From Rhizobiaceae bacterium (GTDB taxonomy: Bacteria > Pseudomonadota > Alphaproteobacteria > Rhizobiales > Rhizobiaceae): a stretch of 64,000 bases of DNA. The stretch spans positions 806,001 through 870,000 of the forward strand of contig JAHBYU010000001.1 in NCBI GenBank assembly GCA_019635775.1, written 5' to 3'. The translations under genes and the position numbers were made by a program. Positions 62,250 to 64,000 of the stretch are shown piece after piece. Under the pieces are notes generated by a model. It was not told where the DNA came from, ran no database searches, and was given only the letters and a program-made list of their open reading frames with translations. Position 1 is the stretch's first letter; every line of letters begins with the position of its first letter.

Positions 62250-62273
62250 GGCAATCACAGAAAGGACAGTAGA

Positions 62274-62732
62274 ATGCCCCTCAACATCAAGGACCTGAAG
62301 ATCTCATCTTCGGATTTTCCGCCGCTCGGCAGGCTGCGGGACGAACACGCGGGTGACAAAGGTAACGTGTTGCCAAAGCTGACCATCAGCGGCGTTCCGG
62401 CGGGGACAAAGGAACTCGCGGTCATCTGCCACGATCCGGATGCCCCGCTGGCGAATGGCTTCACCCACTGGACGGTCTATGGAATCGAGCCGTCAACAAC
62501 CGACCTGTCAGATGCCCAGGAAAAATTCCGCGTCGGCCCCAATGGCGCAGGAGACAAGCAATATTACGGACCGCAGCCGCCCGCCGGCCATGGTGAGCAT
62601 CACTATTATTTCTGGGTCTATGCGCTGGATACGAACGTTGAAGGAACGCCCACCCGGGAAGAGTTTCTGCAGAAATATGCAGACAACATCATCGAGCAGA
62701 ACCGCATCGTGGGTCTGTACGAGAACAAGTGA
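62274..62732 (+). CDS. YbhB/YbcL (PEBP) family protein in the B6 catabolic operon
   Basis: A 152-residue phosphatidylethanolamine-binding-protein-fold member. The ligand-site motifs CHDPDAPLANGFTHWTVYGI and YYGPQPPAGHGEHHYYFWVYAL are typical of bacterial YbhB-type proteins, which have no signal peptide and an unknown function. AAAGGA precedes ATG 62274. It sits 24 bp after the DUF1185 gene and 66 bp before the decarboxylase gene. Confidence 0.87.
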   Translation: MPLNIKDLKISSSDFPPLGRLRDEHAGDKGNVLPKLTISGVPAGTKELAVICHDPDAPLANGFTHWTVYGIEPSTTDLSDAQEKFRVGPNGAGDKQYYGPQPPAGHGEHHYYFWVYALDTNVEGTPTREEFLQKYADNIIEQNRIVGLYENK

Positions 62733-62798
62733 AATCTGCGGCGCCCGCCATCGACAACAACAAGAAGCGGTCGCGGCGTCGTTCATGGGAGCTTCATA

Positions 62799-63518
62799 GT
62801 GAAAGACAACAATACCGAGCGCCGGGTTTTCGAGGAACTTGTAACAGCAACCAAGATCTTGCTGCACGAGGGCATCCTGGATACTTTCGGGCACATAAGC
62901 GCCCGTGATCCCCAAGATCCGAACAGCTTCTTTTTGGCGCAGAAGCTCGCTCCGAGCCATATAACGGCGGACGACATCCAGCGTTTCAATCTTGACGGCG
63001 AGACGTCCGACAATCGACCGTCCTATCTGGAACGCTACATCCACAGCGAAATCTACAAGGCCCGACCAGACGTCCAGTGCGTGCTGCACAGCCATTCGCC
63101 GGCAGTCCTGCCGTATTGCTTTGTCGATCAGCCGCTTCGACCAGTCACCCACATGGGCGCGTTTATGGGCGAAGCTGTTCCGGTCTACGACATCCGGGAC
63201 AAGCAGGGTGACGAAACGGATCTCTTCGGGGGCAGCCCAAGCGTGTGCGCGGACATTGCCGAAAGCCTCGGAGACCAGACCGTGGTCCTCATGGCCCGGC
63301 ACGGCGTAGTAAATGTCGGGAGTTCCGTTCGCGAGGTGGTGTTCCGTGCCTTCTACCTCGAGCAGGAGGCGAAAGCGCTCACGGCAGGCCTTCGGATCGG
63401 CAAGATCAAGTACCTCACGCCGGGCGAGGTGAAGACGGCAGGGCAATTGGTGGGCAAGCAGATCGACAGGGGATGGGATCACTGGTCGATGCGGCTTCGC
63501 CAAGCAGGCCTGGCCTAG
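62799..63518 (+). CDS. 3-hydroxy-2-methylpyridine-4,5-dicarboxylate 4-decarboxylase
   Basis: A 239-residue class II aldolase-fold metalloenzyme that removes the 4-carboxylate from HMPDC to give the MHPCO substrate. The metal-binding histidines appear in [13 protein letters not shown] and [12 protein letters not shown]; the N-terminal [13 protein letters not shown] segment and [18 protein letters not shown] match the M. loti enzyme as I recall it. The start is GTG 62799 with GGGAG upstream. Position and family together support the assignment over a sugar-phosphate aldolase. Confidence 0.87.
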   Translation: MKDNNTERRVFEELVTATKILLHEGILDTFGHISARDPQDPNSFFLAQKLAPSHITADDIQRFNLDGETSDNRPSYLERYIHSEIYKARPDVQCVLHSHSPAVLPYCFVDQPLRPVTHMGAFMGEAVPVYDIRDKQGDETDLFGGSPSVCADIAESLGDQTVVLMARHGVVNVGSSVREVVFRAFYLEQEAKALTAGLRIGKIKYLTPGEVKTAGQLVGKQIDRGWDHWSMRLRQAGLA

Positions 63519-63612
63519 CCTTTGACGACTACATGGAGGGACGTGGCGTCTGCCATGATCTTCCAGCCTCAATTTCAATGGTTCTCTGGTGTCGAAACAC
63601 CAGAGGCAAGCG

Positions 63613-64000
63613 ATGAAGTCCAGTATGCCTAACGCAGAAAGCTACGACTACGTCATCGTTGGGGCCGGATCGGCAGGTTGCGTACTTGCCAACCGGTTGA
63701 GCGCGAACCCCAAGTGCTCGGTGCTTTTGCTTGAGGCAGGCGGCTGGGATCGCGACCCCATGATCCACATCCCCCTTGGCTGGGGAAAGATCCTGACCGA
63801 GCGCCGTCACGACTGGATGTATTTTTGCGAGCCGGAGGAGAATGTCGGCGGGCGCAGAGTCGAGTGCGCGCGCGGCAAGGTTATCGGCGGATCTTCGTCG
63901 ACCAACGCCATGGCTTATGTTCGTGGAAATCGGGGCGACTATGATCGCTGGGCAGCCAATGGCCTGAGCGACTGGTCCTATGAGAAGGTCCTTCCCTATT
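63613..64000 (+). CDS. GMC oxidoreductase, probable 4-pyridoxate dehydrogenase, 5' part
   Basis: The frame opens at ATG 63613 and runs off the right edge after 129 codons. It has the FAD motif [20 protein letters not shown] and the GMC signature [21 protein letters not shown]. In the M. loti pathway a FAD-dependent 4-pyridoxate dehydrogenase gene lies directly after the decarboxylase gene and converts 4-pyridoxate to its 4-formyl derivative; position and family agree. The catalytic C-terminus is not in view. Confidence 0.82.
   Translation, partial: MKSSMPNAESYDYVIVGAGSAGCVLANRLSANPKCSVLLLEAGGWDRDPMIHIPLGWGKILTERRHDWMYFCEPEENVGGRRVECARGKVIGGSSSTNAMAYVRGNRGDYDRWAANGLSDWSYEKVLPY

Overview
The window is GC-rich and almost fully coding. 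Its gene content points to an alphaproteobacterium of the order Hyphomicrobiales, most likely a Mesorhizobium-like Phyllobacteriaceae. Two things support this: the housekeeping order at the left end (patatin, hisI, folE, IscU-like gene, yidD, thrS), and at the right end a vitamin B6 degradation cluster that matches the one characterised in Mesorhizobium loti. This assignment rests on protein motifs and remembered family sequences; no database search was run.

Left part (1-25 kb), mostly core genes. It holds the 3' end of recJ, a patatin-like lipase, folE-hisI, an IscU-like scaffold protein, yidD, thrS (probable TTG start), dusA, a TIGR02281-type aspartic protease, a DUF1289 protein, cobT, a membrane histidine kinase, a thermonuclease, a GST, a uracil-DNA-glycosylase-like protein and an Lrp regulator. 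A polar amino acid ABC importer follows (binding lipoprotein and two permeases, no ATPase). Next is a tightly overlapped molybdenum cofactor operon, moaA-DMT transporter-MFS transporter-mobA-mobB.

Middle part (25-49 kb), a large catabolic region of unknown substrate. A five-gene Opp/Dpp-type peptide importer (one ATPase gene frameshifted by an 11-bp tandem duplication) leads into a DMSO-reductase-family molybdoenzyme. Then come two paralogous DapA-family lyases that share gene-conversion tracts, a class V PLP enzyme with a divergent Lrp regulator, and two Asp/Glu racemase-family proteins. A three-subunit HcnABC/LhpBEF-like amino acid dehydrogenase, a PatB/MalY-like C-S lyase, a succinate-semialdehyde-dehydrogenase-like enzyme, two GMC flavoenzymes and a TetR regulator complete it. 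Together they read as uptake and oxidation of an unusual, possibly D-configured or sulfur-oxidised, amino acid derivative. The molybdopterin genes upstream could supply the cofactor of the molybdoenzyme.

Right part (49-64 kb). This holds msrQ without msrP, a MarR regulator, a glycine-rich exported repeat protein, an ABC-F ATPase, a TopAI/YjhQ-like toxin-antitoxin pair with a possible leader peptide, a DUF2200 protein, sodC and a membrane adenylate cyclase with a c-type heme motif. The vitamin B6 catabolic cluster follows: pyridoxine 4-oxidase and a GntR regulator on the minus strand; divergently, acetamidomethylenesuccinate hydrolase, the ring-opening MHPC oxygenase, a DUF1185 protein, a YbhB-like protein, the HMPDC decarboxylase and the start of 4-pyridoxate dehydrogenase, cut by the window end.

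No rRNA, tRNA, CRISPR array, insertion sequence or prophage gene was recognised.
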